A DNA stretch of 64,000 nucleotides, taken from contig NZ_AP024745.1 of assembly GCF_019704555.1 (NCBI RefSeq), positions 11,397,501-11,461,500 on the forward strand, in the 5' to 3' direction. The notes beneath the pieces are model-generated. The model did no database searches. It saw nothing but the letters and a program-made list of their open reading frames with translations, and had not been told where the DNA came from. Source of the DNA: Actinoplanes sp. L3-i22. Lineage in GTDB: Bacteria > Actinomycetota > Actinomycetes > Mycobacteriales > Micromonosporaceae. Position numbers and translations under genes: made by a program. Positions 1-8,255 of this stretch are shown piece by piece (the stretch's first letter is position 1; every line of letters begins with the position of its first letter).

Positions 1-32
1 GACTGAGCCCGATGATTCGCTCGCAAGCTCGC

Positions 33-1559
33 TCATGACAGCTCCCTCTTCCGCACTTTGCCGCTGGGCGATCGGGGCAACGAGGCGACCAGCTCGATGC
101 TCGGCAGCTTGAACCGGGCCAGCCGCGCGGCGCAGTGCACCTGCAGCTCGGTCACCGACGGCGCCGGGTCGCCCTCGACCACGACGTACGCGTGCGGCCG
201 CTGCCCGGCCTGCCGGTCCGGCCGCGCCACCACCGCGGACTCGACCACCCGCGGATGCGCGTCGAGCACCCGTTCGATCTCCGCAGGATAGACGTTGAAG
301 CCGTTGACCAGGATCAGCTCGCCGATCCGGTCGACCAGGATGAGGTCGCCGTCGGCGTCCGCGTAGGCGATGTCCCCGGTCGGCCACCAGCCGTCCGGGT
401 CCGGCCCGCCGGCGGCGTCCGGCCAGTACCCGGCGAACAGGTTGGGGCCGCGGACGACGATCTCCCCCGGGTCGGTTCCGGCCGACACGGCCGGCGCGAG
501 GTCGAGCTCGGCGAGATCTTCCTCCGGCGACACCGTGCCGTCCCGCCACAATTCAAGACCATTGCGCGTACGCAGGGACAGCTCCACCCCGGGCAGCGGC
601 CGCCCGATCGAGCCGGTCTTGCCCCGGTCGCTGACCGCCGTGGTGGTGAGCACCGGGGAGCACTCGGTCAACCCGTACCCGATCAGGATGCTCTTGCCGG
701 CCGCGGCCCGGAAGCGCGCCGCGGTCGCCGGGTCCAGCGGCGCCGCGCCGCACACCGCGGTCCGCAGGCCGGCCAGCGCCTCGGCCCCGCCCGGCACCTG
801 GGCCCAGGCCTGATACATCCCCGGAACGCCGACCACGACGGACACTCCACGGTCCGCGATCAACCGCAGCGTGGCCGCCGGCTCGAACCGCTCGACCAGC
901 ACCCCGGTCGCCGCGTGGTGCGCGACGCTGCCCAGCCCGGTGTTCAGCCCGTAGGCGTGGAAGAACGGCACGGCGAGCAGCACCACGTCGTCCGGACCGA
1001 TCACCGGCGGCTCGATCCGGTCCAGTTGCTCGTGGTTCGCCGCGAGGGCGCCGTGGGTGAGCATCGCGGCCTTCGGCCGGCCGCTGGTGCCGGAGGTGTA
1101 GAGCAGCACGGCGAGATCGTCCGCGGCGACCGCCGGGAGTTCAACCGGTGCGGCGCTGTCGAACTCCGGACGGACGCACAAATCGCCGAGCCCGAGGCGT
1201 AACTCGTCGGTCTGTCCGATGACGATCAGCGCACAGCCGGCATCGGTGAGCGCGTGCGTCACCTCGTCGGCGGTGTAGCCCGGATTGAGCGGAACCGCGA
1301 CCCGGCCCGCCCGCAGGATGCCGAACCAGGTGACCGCGAAGTCCACGGTATTGCCGAGCACGGATGCGACGCGGTCGCCCGGCGCCGTCCGGCCGGCCAC
1401 GAAATGAGCCGCCGCGGTGACCCTGGCGTCCAGATCCGCCCAGGTCACGACGATGTCATCGGCGATCAGGGCGGCTGCGTCCGGGCGGCGGGCAGCGGCC
1501 TCGGCGACCGGGTCACGGGCGGGTTCCTCCACGACGCCCGAGTCTGGCACAAACGTCAC
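33..1559 (-). CDS. AMP-forming acyl-CoA synthetase / ligase (class I adenylate-forming enzyme)
   Basis: The product is about 508 aa and belongs to the ANL superfamily, which activates a carboxylate (typically a fatty acid) with ATP and transfers it to CoA. Visible core motifs, in order: the P-loop LLYTSGTSGRPKAAML, GYGLTECSP, the TGD motif in WWPTGDIAY, the hinge DRIGELILVNGFNVYP, and the C-terminal SPSGKVRKREL with the catalytic lysine. The frame is open further upstream, but family-like sequence begins at the GTG at 1559 (VTFVPDSG), so I start there; the extra N-terminal residues look non-coding. The substrate cannot be read from sequence. It is divergent from the sigma-factor unit to its right. 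Confidence 0.9.
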   Translation of the reverse strand: MTFVPDSGVVEEPARDPVAEAAARRPDAAALIADDIVVTWADLDARVTAAAHFVAGRTAPGDRVASVLGNTVDFAVTWFGILRAGRVAVPLNPGYTADEVTHALTDAGCALIVIGQTDELRLGLGDLCVRPEFDSAAPVELPAVAADDLAVLLYTSGTSGRPKAAMLTHGALAANHEQLDRIEPPVIGPDDVVLLAVPFFHAYGLNTGLGSVAHHAATGVLVERFEPAATLRLIADRGVSVVVGVPGMYQAWAQVPGGAEALAGLRTAVCGAAPLDPATAARFRAAAGKSILIGYGLTECSPVLTTTAVSDRGKTGSIGRPLPGVELSLRTRNGLELWRDGTVSPEEDLAELDLAPAVSAGTDPGEIVVRGPNLFAGYWPDAAGGPDPDGWWPTGDIAYADADGDLILVDRIGELILVNGFNVYPAEIERVLDAHPRVVESAVVARPDRQAGQRPHAYVVVEGDPAPSVTELQVHCAARLARFKLPSIELVASLPRSPSGKVRKRELS

Positions 1560-1666
1560 CCGACCGGGATAGCGGACAGCCCGTCCGTTGCTCCGGGCTC
1601 CGGATCGGAGAGGGTGACCTTGATACCGGATGCCGACTAAGGACTGATTCGCGGCTTTTCGCGCAG

Positions 1667-1681
1667 CGCACATGGTGTGCG
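1667..1681. promoter_or_regulatory. Short palindrome in the ligase / sigma-factor intergenic region
   Basis: CGCACA-tgg-TGTGCG is a perfect 6+6 inverted repeat between the divergent ligase and the sigma-factor unit. It could be an operator for a dimeric regulator, but only its position and symmetry support that. Nothing else in 1560-1820 was recognised. Confidence 0.25.
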
Positions 1682-1820
1682 ACTCACCGTGTCCGAACTC
1701 GGCGATACTTCCGGTCTGCGTAACAGACTCCACACGAACGGGTGAGGTCACCGGCGATTTCCGCGGGTTGCCCCACCCCTTTTGTATGCGAGTGACCACC
1801 CTCATTCCGAGGAGGCCGCT

Positions 1821-1913
1821 GTGCCACACAAAGGACGGAAACGTCGTGAATCCCTGTCTGGCGGGACGGATTCACGGTCGCCGCAGGCCCGCCGGGTTGA
1901 GGAGGCGCAGTGA
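1821..1913 (+). CDS. Possible 30-aa leader ORF coupled to the sigma-factor gene
   Basis: A GTG at 1821 is preceded by a strong Shine-Dalgarno (GAGGAGG, 1809-1815, 5-nt spacer). It opens a 30-codon frame encoding a basic, Arg/Ser-rich peptide (starts MPHKGRKRRE). Its TGA overlaps the GTG start of the sigma gene in a GTGA arrangement, as expected for translational coupling. It has no recognisable family. It could be a regulatory upstream ORF, a small protein, or a chance frame; the good ribosome site and the exact overlap favour translation. Confidence 0.45.
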   Translation: MPHKGRKRRESLSGGTDSRSPQARRVEEAQ

Positions 1914-2863
1914 CTCATGTGTACGCCGGGGACCCGTACCACCGCGACGTCCTTGCCGGGAGGCATGCAATCAGTGACGGGTTGAACGCCATCCGTGAAT
2001 CGGTCGACGGCATGATCACCAACGCGATCCGCGGCGACGGCCCGCGACGCACCGGTAATCGACGCCCGATCAACAACTCGCCGTCCGTACCGGCGCCGAA
2101 CACCAGCGGCAAGTTCGGTGGGAACCGGCTCGGCTCGCCGCGGCCGCCGTCCCAGCCGACGGCCGGGCAGCGCTCGAACCTGCCGGAGAGCGAGGCGCCG
2201 GGCACCGACCACACGGTCGTACTGCCCGCGCAGAGCAAGACCGGTCCGCCGACCGAGACCGAGCCGCCCAAGCACCCCGCGCGGCCGGACCGGGGCGACC
2301 CGGCCGCCGCGGTGTGGGCGCTGGTCGAGCGGGCCCAGGCCGGCGAGACCGAGGCGTTCGGCCTGATCTACGACCGGTACGTGGACACCGTGTTCCGGTT
2401 CGTCTACTTCCGGGTCGGCAACCGGCAGCTCGCCGAGGACCTCACCTCGGACACCTTCCTGCGCGCCCTCAAGCGAATCGGCAGCTTCACCTGGCAGGGC
2501 CGTGACCTGGGCGCCTGGCTCGTCACCATCGCCCGGAACCTGGTCGCCGACCACTTCAAGTCGGGCCGGTACCGCCTCGAGGTGACCACCGGCGACGTGC
2601 TCGACGCCGACCGTGAGGACCGGGGTCCGGAGGGTAGCCCGGAGTCCGCGGTGGTCGACCACATCACCAACGTCGCCCTGCTCACCGCGGTCAAGCAGCT
2701 CAACCCGGAGCAGCAGGAGTGCATCGTGCTGCGCTTCCTGCAGGGCTTCTCGGTGGCCGAGACCGCGCAGACGATGGGCAAGAACGAGGGCGCCATCAAG
2801 GCACTGCAGTACCGCGCGGTGCGAGCGCTCAACCGACTGCTGCCGGAAGGGTTCCAGTCTTGA
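1910..2863 (+). CDS. bldN: ECF-type RNA polymerase sigma factor, BldN-like, with long N-terminal extension
   Basis: 317 aa. Region 2 spans roughly residues 148-215 (AFGLIYDRYVDTVFRF, ending near GAWLVTIARNLVADH) and region 4 roughly 256-312 (LNPEQQECIVLRFLQGFSV, then the helix-turn-helix). Before region 2 lie ~130 low-complexity, Pro-rich residues, much longer than in ordinary ECF sigmas. Streptomyces BldN is made as a pro-protein with an N-terminal extension, and its partner gene lies just downstream, as here. The GTG start is supported by GAGGAGG 4 nt upstream. A role in development (sporangium or spore formation) is inferred from that similarity. The symbol is tentative. Confidence 0.75.
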   Translation: MTHVYAGDPYHRDVLAGRHAISDGLNAIRESVDGMITNAIRGDGPRRTGNRRPINNSPSVPAPNTSGKFGGNRLGSPRPPSQPTAGQRSNLPESEAPGTDHTVVLPAQSKTGPPTETEPPKHPARPDRGDPAAAVWALVERAQAGETEAFGLIYDRYVDTVFRFVYFRVGNRQLAEDLTSDTFLRALKRIGSFTWQGRDLGAWLVTIARNLVADHFKSGRYRLEVTTGDVLDADREDRGPEGSPESAVVDHITNVALLTAVKQLNPEQQECIVLRFLQGFSVAETAQTMGKNEGAIKALQYRAVRALNRLLPEGFQS

Positions 2864-3038
2864 TCGGCCGCTCTCGGATGTCGATCTCCGATACCCGATG
2901 GTCCCCCTCCGCACCCGTAACCGGACCCGCGTGTCGCGCGTTTGTCCGGATGCGACCCGTGGCCACCGCTTGGAGCCAGGTCGCCGACGCCGGCACACGG
3001 GCCGGCGGGACACTCACGAGCGAGGGGAGGTGCCCACG

Positions 3039-4202
3039 GTGAAGTTCCCTTTTCCGAGCTCCCGGAGCGCCGAGCGCTTCGCGGAGCAGATCGACGACGA
3101 TCCCAGTGGGGCCGGACGGCGCCACATCCGTGGCCACGCCGATGACGAGCTGACCGAACTGGTGGCGCTCAGCCACCGCCTGTCCGCCACCCGGCCGGCC
3201 GGGCAGGTCGATCCCGAATTCCGCGTCGGCCTGCGGGCCATGCTGGTCGCCACCGCCGAACGGGACGGCATCGGCCGGACCGCCGTCGAGGCCGAGCCCG
3301 AGCCGCCGGCCACGCTGCCGGAACGCCGGGCCGTCTTCGCCCGCCGGTTCCGCACCCGGGGCGCGATCGTGCTCGGCGTCGCCGCCGGTGCGATGGCCGT
3401 CTCCGGGATCTCCGCGGCGAGCGAGAGCGCGACGCCGGGCTCCGCACTGTACGGCGTGAAGCGCTCCACCGAGCGCGCCCAGCTGGCCATCGCCGGCTCG
3501 GACGCCAGCCGCGGGCAGCTGTCCCTGGACTTCGCCCGCAACCGGCTGCAGGAGGCGACCGCGATGGGCGGGAACGCCGACGGCTTCCGCGCGGTGCTGG
3601 AGGACATGGACGCGGACACCCGCAAGGGCGTCAAGCTGATCACCACCGCGGCGGTGTCCCGGAAGGACGCCACCCAGCTGAACGCCCTGGACACGTTCGT
3701 CACCGAGCAGCGCGCGACGTTCGCGCCGGCGCTGCCGAACCTCTCCACGGTCAACCGGGAACGGGCGCTGACCTCGCTCGGCCTGCTGGAGGACGTGACG
3801 CACCGGACCGAGACGCTGCGCACCGGACTGGACTGCGAGAAGCTCGTCCCGGCCGGCACCGACCAGCTCGGCCCGAAGCTGCGCGGCTGCGGCGACGAGC
3901 CGACCGACAAGACCCCGCCGACCGGTACGCACGGCAGCGGCAACGACAAGTCGACGACCAAGCCGAACAACACCGGCACCACGCCGACCAAGCCGGCCCA
4001 GACCGACCCTTCGGCCGCCCCGGGAACCACCTCCGGCGTCAACGGCCAGCGAACCAAGTCGGCCCAGGTCACCACCGCCCCGGCCGGCACCCTCACCACC
4101 AGCCCGACCCCGGCGGCAACCCTGCCCGGCGACGGCGTCGAGTCCGACGACGACGGCGTCCTCGGCGGCCTCTTGGGCAACCTGTTCATCCTCCGGTTCT
4201 GA
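3039..4202 (+). CDS. DUF5667 single-pass membrane protein, candidate anti-sigma (RsbN-like)
   Basis: 387 aa. A GTG start follows the purine run GAGGGGAGG (3022-3030). An N-terminal soluble segment of ~105 residues precedes one hydrophobic helix (about 108-130, AIVLGVAAGAMAVSGI), then a DUF5667-type helical extracytoplasmic domain (LYGVKRSTERAQL, about 138-260), then a Thr/Pro-rich low-complexity tail. Sitting directly after a BldN-like sigma gene and having a cytoplasmic N-terminus plus one membrane helix suits a membrane anti-sigma factor like Streptomyces RsbN. No sigma-binding motif can be proved by eye. Confidence 0.7.
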   Translation: MKFPFPSSRSAERFAEQIDDDPSGAGRRHIRGHADDELTELVALSHRLSATRPAGQVDPEFRVGLRAMLVATAERDGIGRTAVEAEPEPPATLPERRAVFARRFRTRGAIVLGVAAGAMAVSGISAASESATPGSALYGVKRSTERAQLAIAGSDASRGQLSLDFARNRLQEATAMGGNADGFRAVLEDMDADTRKGVKLITTAAVSRKDATQLNALDTFVTEQRATFAPALPNLSTVNRERALTSLGLLEDVTHRTETLRTGLDCEKLVPAGTDQLGPKLRGCGDEPTDKTPPTGTHGSGNDKSTTKPNNTGTTPTKPAQTDPSAAPGTTSGVNGQRTKSAQVTTAPAGTLTTSPTPAATLPGDGVESDDDGVLGGLLGNLFILRF

Positions 4203-4300
4203 CCCGGTTTTGATCAGGCTCTGACCTGGCCCTGATCCGACTCAATTCCCCGGGCGTTGACCTCACGTCAGCCCGTGCATTGCGCCCCATCAAACATGGC

Positions 4301-4363
4301 GAGGGGCGGTGCCGGATTACTCCGGGGCCGCCCCTCAATCGTCACTATAGGACGATTGAGGGG
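4301..4363. terminator. Convergent-gene terminator with two overlapping hairpins
   Basis: A perfect 13-bp stem, CCCCTCAATCGTC (4331-4343) with GACGATTGAGGGG (4351-4363) and a 7-nt loop, lies between the converging DUF5667 and acyltransferase genes and would work in both directions. GAGGGGCGG (4301-4309) can instead pair with CCGCCCCTC (4328-4336), sharing part of the same strand, so only one hairpin can form at a time. Confidence 0.65.
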
Positions 4364-4369
4364 CACCCG

Positions 4370-5413
4370 TCACCGGGCGAACGGGTCCGGGCGTTTCTGC
4401 AGCAACTCGTGCAGGGTCGCCTGGATGGTCTCCCGTACCTGGTCGGCGAGGTTGTAGACGACCAGTGGATCATCGGCGTACTCGGTGAGATGTGCGGTCG
4501 GGATCGGCGGGCAGAACTCGATCAGCCACTTGCTCGGCAGCGGGATCAAACCCAGCGGCCCGAGCAGTGGGAACGTCGGCGTGACCGGGAAGTACGGCAC
4601 GCCGAGCAGCCGGGCCAGCGGCTTCAGGTCGGCGAGGATCGGGTAGATCTCCTCGGCGCCGACGATCGCGACCGGGACGATCGGGGTACCGGTGCGCAGG
4701 GCCGCCGAGACGAAGCCGCCGCGACCGAAGCGCTGCAGTTTGTACCGCTCGGAGAACCGCTTGCCGATGCCCTTGAAGCCTTCCGGGAACACCCCGACCA
4801 GCTGATCGTTGGTCATCAGGCGCTCGGCGTCCGGGTTGCAGGCGACCGTGGCGCCGGCCGCGCGGGCCAGCTCGCTCATCCCCGGCATCCGGAAGACCAG
4901 GTCGGCGCCGAGCAGCCGGAGGTGCCGGCGGCGCGGGTGACTCTCCCGCAGCGCGACGGTCAGCATCAGCGCGTCCAGCGCGAGCGTGCCGGAGTGGTTG
5001 CCGACCACCAGGCCCGGGCCCTCGGCCGGCACGTTCTCGATGCCGAACACCTCGGTGCGGAACCAGTCGCGGTAGAGCACCCGCAGCATCGGGTGGAACA
5101 CCGCTTCGGTCAGCTCCGGGTCGAAACCGAACTCGTCGACCTCGTACGCCCCGGCCAGCCGGCGGCGCAGGAAGGCCAGGCCGTTGGCGACCCGGCGGTC
5201 CCACACGTCCAGGGCGGCGGCCGGTTCCGGCTCGACGGCCGGTTCGATCGCCGGCTCGGCGGTCGGTTCGGCGGTCGATTCCAGCTTGGCCACCTGCTCG
5301 TCCGGCTTCTCCGGGATCGGGCGCCGGCCGTTCATCTTCTTCGGCGGGGCCGCCTCGGGCAGCCGGAACTCGGCCGTACCGGGCAGCATGTCGCGGAATT
5401 CATCCTGACTCAC
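4370..5413 (-). CDS. 1-acyl-glycerol-3-phosphate acyltransferase-like protein (PlsC family)
   Basis: 347 aa. A Pro/Glu-rich N-terminal region (to about residue 70) is followed by a PlsC-type acyltransferase domain. The block-I region reads VVGNHSGTLALD, where six residues separate His and Asp instead of the canonical four, and block III reads GVFPEGFKGIGK. These enzymes transfer an acyl chain to a lysophospholipid or related acceptor at the membrane. The gene follows the SDR gene by 6 nt and is very likely cotranscribed with it. The exact acceptor is unknown. Confidence 0.82.
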   Translation of the reverse strand: MSQDEFRDMLPGTAEFRLPEAAPPKKMNGRRPIPEKPDEQVAKLESTAEPTAEPAIEPAVEPEPAAALDVWDRRVANGLAFLRRRLAGAYEVDEFGFDPELTEAVFHPMLRVLYRDWFRTEVFGIENVPAEGPGLVVGNHSGTLALDALMLTVALRESHPRRRHLRLLGADLVFRMPGMSELARAAGATVACNPDAERLMTNDQLVGVFPEGFKGIGKRFSERYKLQRFGRGGFVSAALRTGTPIVPVAIVGAEEIYPILADLKPLARLLGVPYFPVTPTFPLLGPLGLIPLPSKWLIEFCPPIPTAHLTEYADDPLVVYNLADQVRETIQATLHELLQKRPDPFAR

Positions 5414-5419
5414 AAGCAG

Positions 5420-6508
5420 TCACGCCTTTGGATGAGCGGAGTCGGCCCGGGCCGCGTCAGCAGCCGCCGCCCGCATCCGCCGGACGCCGTCCAGGATCGC
5501 CCGCTCGGCGGCGGCGAGGCGGTCGGCGGTGAGCGAGGAGCCGGCCAGGTGCGCCTGGATGAACTCCTCGAACGCGGTGGCGGTGCTGCGCGGGGTGAAG
5601 CCGAACTCACGGATCAGCCGGGAGGTGTCGACCACCCGGCCGTGCACGAAGAGGTCGATCTGGTCCAGGCCGATCTGCTCGACGCCCAGACGGCGGACGA
5701 GCGCGGCGGCGGTGGACAGCCCGGTCTCGGGCAGCGGCACGGCGACCCGGCCGGCCCGGCGGACCGCCTGGGACAGCATCAGCACGCCGGAGCCGGCGAC
5801 GTTGAACGTGCCGGGATGATCCTCGATGACCGAGCGGTGCAGCACTTCGAGCGCGTCGTCCACGTGCACGAACTGCAGGCGGGCGTCGCGGCCGAGCACG
5901 GTGGGCACCAGCGGCTGGGCGAAGTAGCGGGTCAGCGACGTCTCGGCGGACGAGCTGATCATCGGGGCGAAGCGCAGCACGGTGGCCGCGACCTCGGGCC
6001 GGCGCCGGCGGAAGCCGCGGACGTACCCCTCGATGTCGAGGATGTCCCGGGCGAACGGGCCACGCGGCACCGCACGCGGCTCGGTGTCCTCGGTGAAGAC
6101 CGCGGGGTCGCGGAACGACGCCCCGTACGCGGCCGTGGAGGAACGCACCACCAGCTTGCGCAGTCGCGGCGCGCCCTGTGCGGCGGCCAGCACCTGCATG
6201 GTGCCGATGACGTTGTGTTCCTTCATCCCCGCCCGGCCGCCGTGCGCCGGGTCGGGAACGCTGGTCACCGCGAGATGGACGACGGCTTCGGCGCCGAGTT
6301 CCGCGATGGCCTCGGTGGCCGCGCGCGCGTCGGCCCGGATCCGCTCCACACCGTCCAGCAGGCCGAGAAGGCGTGCCGGGGGGTCATGCGGGTCCAGACC
6401 GACGACACGGTCGATCCGGGGATCTGCGGCGAGGCGGGCGGCCACGGATGCGCCGAGAAATCGGCTGACTCCGGTGACCACGACAACGCTGGGCGGTGAG
6501 GTCACCAC
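5420..6508 (-). CDS. NAD-dependent epimerase/dehydratase-type SDR
   Basis: 362 aa extended-SDR protein. The N-terminal Rossmann motif is VVVTGVSRFLGASVA and a conserved SSTAAYG segment follows at mid-protein. The usual YxxxK catalytic pair is not obvious; the corresponding stretch reads FARDILDIEGY, so catalysis may be altered or the protein may only bind nucleotide. GTG codons at 6508 and 6505 are both possible starts. It forms a tight two-gene unit with the downstream acyltransferase, suggesting a shared lipid or envelope role. Confidence 0.8.
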   Translation of the reverse strand: MVTSPPSVVVVTGVSRFLGASVAARLAADPRIDRVVGLDPHDPPARLLGLLDGVERIRADARAATEAIAELGAEAVVHLAVTSVPDPAHGGRAGMKEHNVIGTMQVLAAAQGAPRLRKLVVRSSTAAYGASFRDPAVFTEDTEPRAVPRGPFARDILDIEGYVRGFRRRRPEVAATVLRFAPMISSSAETSLTRYFAQPLVPTVLGRDARLQFVHVDDALEVLHRSVIEDHPGTFNVAGSGVLMLSQAVRRAGRVAVPLPETGLSTAAALVRRLGVEQIGLDQIDLFVHGRVVDTSRLIREFGFTPRSTATAFEEFIQAHLAGSSLTADRLAAAERAILDGVRRMRAAAADAARADSAHPKA

Positions 6509-6605
6509 GAGCGCACCTTTCGATGCTGAGCCTCGGAACTAGGCCCCCGAGAGGGCCCGGGTCGGCAAGCGACGACGAAGGCCGGGACAAGCACCCGGCC
6601 GGCCG

Positions 6606-6707
6606 TCACTTGCCCAAACGGCGACGCTGGACGCGGGTCTTGCGCAGCAGCTTGCGGTGCTTCTTCTTCGCCATACGCTTGCGGCGCTTCTTGACCACGG
6701 AGCCCAT
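6606..6707 (-). CDS. Small ribosomal subunit protein bS22 (AURKAIP1/COX24 domain)
   Basis: 33 aa: [19 protein letters not shown] followed by [14 protein letters not shown]. It is almost entirely basic and matches the short actinobacterial protein identified in mycobacterial ribosomes as bS22, related to the C-terminal domain of mitochondrial AURKAIP1. A GAGAGG ribosome-binding site lies 7 nt before the ATG. It is easily missed because of its length. Confidence 0.9.
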   Translation of the reverse strand: MGSVVKKRRKRMAKKKHRKLLRKTRVQRRRLGK

Positions 6708-6873
6708 ACGACAGCCTCTCGAACCATGTTTGAGTGGAACCGGCGCGGCCGGTACCGATCTGGACGGCGCCCGGAACGGCGCCGCTGCTGGGCGGCACGC
6801 GTCAACCCGGGAGCCAACCGGTCCAGCGTACCGGCCCGCTCCGCAGGGGCCAACACGACCCCGGTTCCCGCAC

Positions 6874-7086
6874 TCAGGCGGTCTGGGAGAAAGCACCGCG
6901 CAGATACTCATGTACCGCGTGCTCGGGCACCCGGAACGAACGGCCGACCCGGACAGCGGTGAGGTCGCCACCGTGCACGAGCCGATAGACCGTCATCTTG
7001 GAGACGCGCATCAACGTGGCCACCTCGGCCACGGTCAGGAACCGTACCTCCGAGAGGCGTTCCTCGGTCTGGGCTGGACCCGTCAT
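6874..7086 (-). CDS. Excisionase-family / MerR-like helix-turn-helix DNA-binding protein
   Basis: 70 aa consisting almost entirely of a winged helix-turn-helix: [20 protein letters not shown] is the HTH and [18 protein letters not shown] the wing and final helix. Such small proteins are common in actinobacteria and are distantly similar to BldC, but this is not the BldC sequence type. I use the ATG at 7086; the open frame continues upstream, but [11 protein letters not shown] fits the family start. Its place next to bldN-like and bS22 genes suggests a conserved actinobacterial neighbourhood. Target genes are unknown. Confidence 0.8.
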   Translation of the reverse strand: MTGPAQTEERLSEVRFLTVAEVATLMRVSKMTVYRLVHGGDLTAVRVGRSFRVPEHAVHEYLRGAFSQTA

Positions 7087-7245
7087 CTCGTCGCACCGAT
7101 CCTTTCGCAGGCACGCTTTGGTCGCGAACGTGCGTGTCATCAGAACCGTATCGATGCGGCTGTGACCAGGGCGTCGCGTTCCGTAATTTGCCCACAAAAA
7201 GTCAAGTGCGACACGCCGGATCCGTGTCTGTTTCGCCCGAAAGAA

Positions 7246-8166
7246 TCACTTCCGGGAAGAAACCGCCTTCGCGGCGAACGCGACCGCGGCCGGGCTCTCG
7301 GCGAGCCGGCGCATCAGGTAGCCGTACCACTGCGTCCCGTACGGCAGGTACACCCGCACCGTGTGGCCACCGGCGGCCAGCCGGGCCTGCTCCTCCGGCC
7401 GCACGCCGTGCAGCATCTGGAACTCGTACTCCCCGGTCGAGCGGTCGAACCAGCGGGCCCGGTCCTCGGCGATCGCGATCAGCCGCGGGTCGTGCGTGGC
7501 CACCATCGGATAGCCCGCGCCGGACATCAGGACATTCAGGCATCGGACGTACGACTTGTCGACGTCCAGCGGCGACGGGAACGCCACCGACTCGGGCTCC
7601 GCGTACGCCCCCTTGCAGAGCCGCACCCGCGACCCCGCCGTCGACAGCTCCCGGCAGTCCCCCTCGGTGCGCCGCAGCTGGGCCTGCAGCACCGCCCCGG
7701 TCGACGGGAAGTCCCGCCGCAGGTCGAGCACGGTCTCCAGGACCGCGTCGGTGGTGGTGTGCTCCTCGGCGTCGAAGGTCACCGTGGTGCCGGCCTCCGC
7801 CGCGGCCGCGCAGATCGCCCGGGCGTGCTCGAACGCCACCTTCTCGTCGAGCCGCTGCCCGAGCGCGGACAGCTTCACGCTGACCTCGGCGGCCGGGGTC
7901 AGACCGGTGGCCCGCAACCGGGCCAGCAGCGCGACGTACTCGTCACGGACGGCCTGGGCCCGCTCGAGCGACCCGGTGACCACACCGAGGTGATCGAGGC
8001 TGACCGCGAGCCCGTCGTCGGCCAGCTCCCGGGCCGTGACCAGCGCTTCCTCGGCGCCACCACCGGCGACGAAGCGTCTGACCACCCCCCGGCTGACGGG
8101 CGCGGACTCGACCAGCCGCTCCAGCCGGGCGGAGCCGGCCGCGGCGAGAAACAGGGAACGGAGCAT
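7246..8166 (-). CDS. Proline dehydrogenase (monofunctional PRODH)
   Basis: 306 aa, the usual size for monofunctional PRODH, the FAD enzyme that oxidises proline to pyrroline-5-carboxylate in proline catabolism. Visible landmarks: EVSVKLSALG, the VTFDAEEH strand, RVRLCKGAYAEP, the EFQMLHGVRPE segment and the C-terminal YGYLMRRLAE, which contains the paired arginines that bind the substrate carboxylate. No pyrroline-5-carboxylate dehydrogenase gene is adjacent, so the second step is encoded elsewhere. Confidence 0.92.
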   Translation of the reverse strand: MLRSLFLAAAGSARLERLVESAPVSRGVVRRFVAGGGAEEALVTARELADDGLAVSLDHLGVVTGSLERAQAVRDEYVALLARLRATGLTPAAEVSVKLSALGQRLDEKVAFEHARAICAAAAEAGTTVTFDAEEHTTTDAVLETVLDLRRDFPSTGAVLQAQLRRTEGDCRELSTAGSRVRLCKGAYAEPESVAFPSPLDVDKSYVRCLNVLMSGAGYPMVATHDPRLIAIAEDRARWFDRSTGEYEFQMLHGVRPEEQARLAAGGHTVRVYLPYGTQWYGYLMRRLAESPAAVAFAAKAVSSRK

Positions 8167-8255
8167 GGGCCTACGTTAACCGCCGGGCCCGGAAGCGGCG
8201 CGGCAGTGGCGTCGAGGAATCGCACCTCGTGGCCGGTTGCGGCTACCGTGGTCGG

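Noticed and set aside
33..1829. Full 598-codon frame for the acyl-CoA ligase
   Set aside because: The first 90 residues show no family similarity and overlap the promoter region of the divergent unit; the GTG at 1559 gives a normal-length enzyme.
4280..6499. Very long plus-strand open frame (739 codons) opposite the acyltransferase and SDR genes
   Set aside because: High-GC DNA leaves antisense frames open; its translation is Arg/Gly/Asp-rich low complexity with no family, while the minus strand encodes two clear enzymes.
6874..7086. bldC
   Set aside because: Same general size and fold, but the recognition-helix text ([13 protein letters not shown]) differs from BldC; it fits the generic excisionase-type family better.
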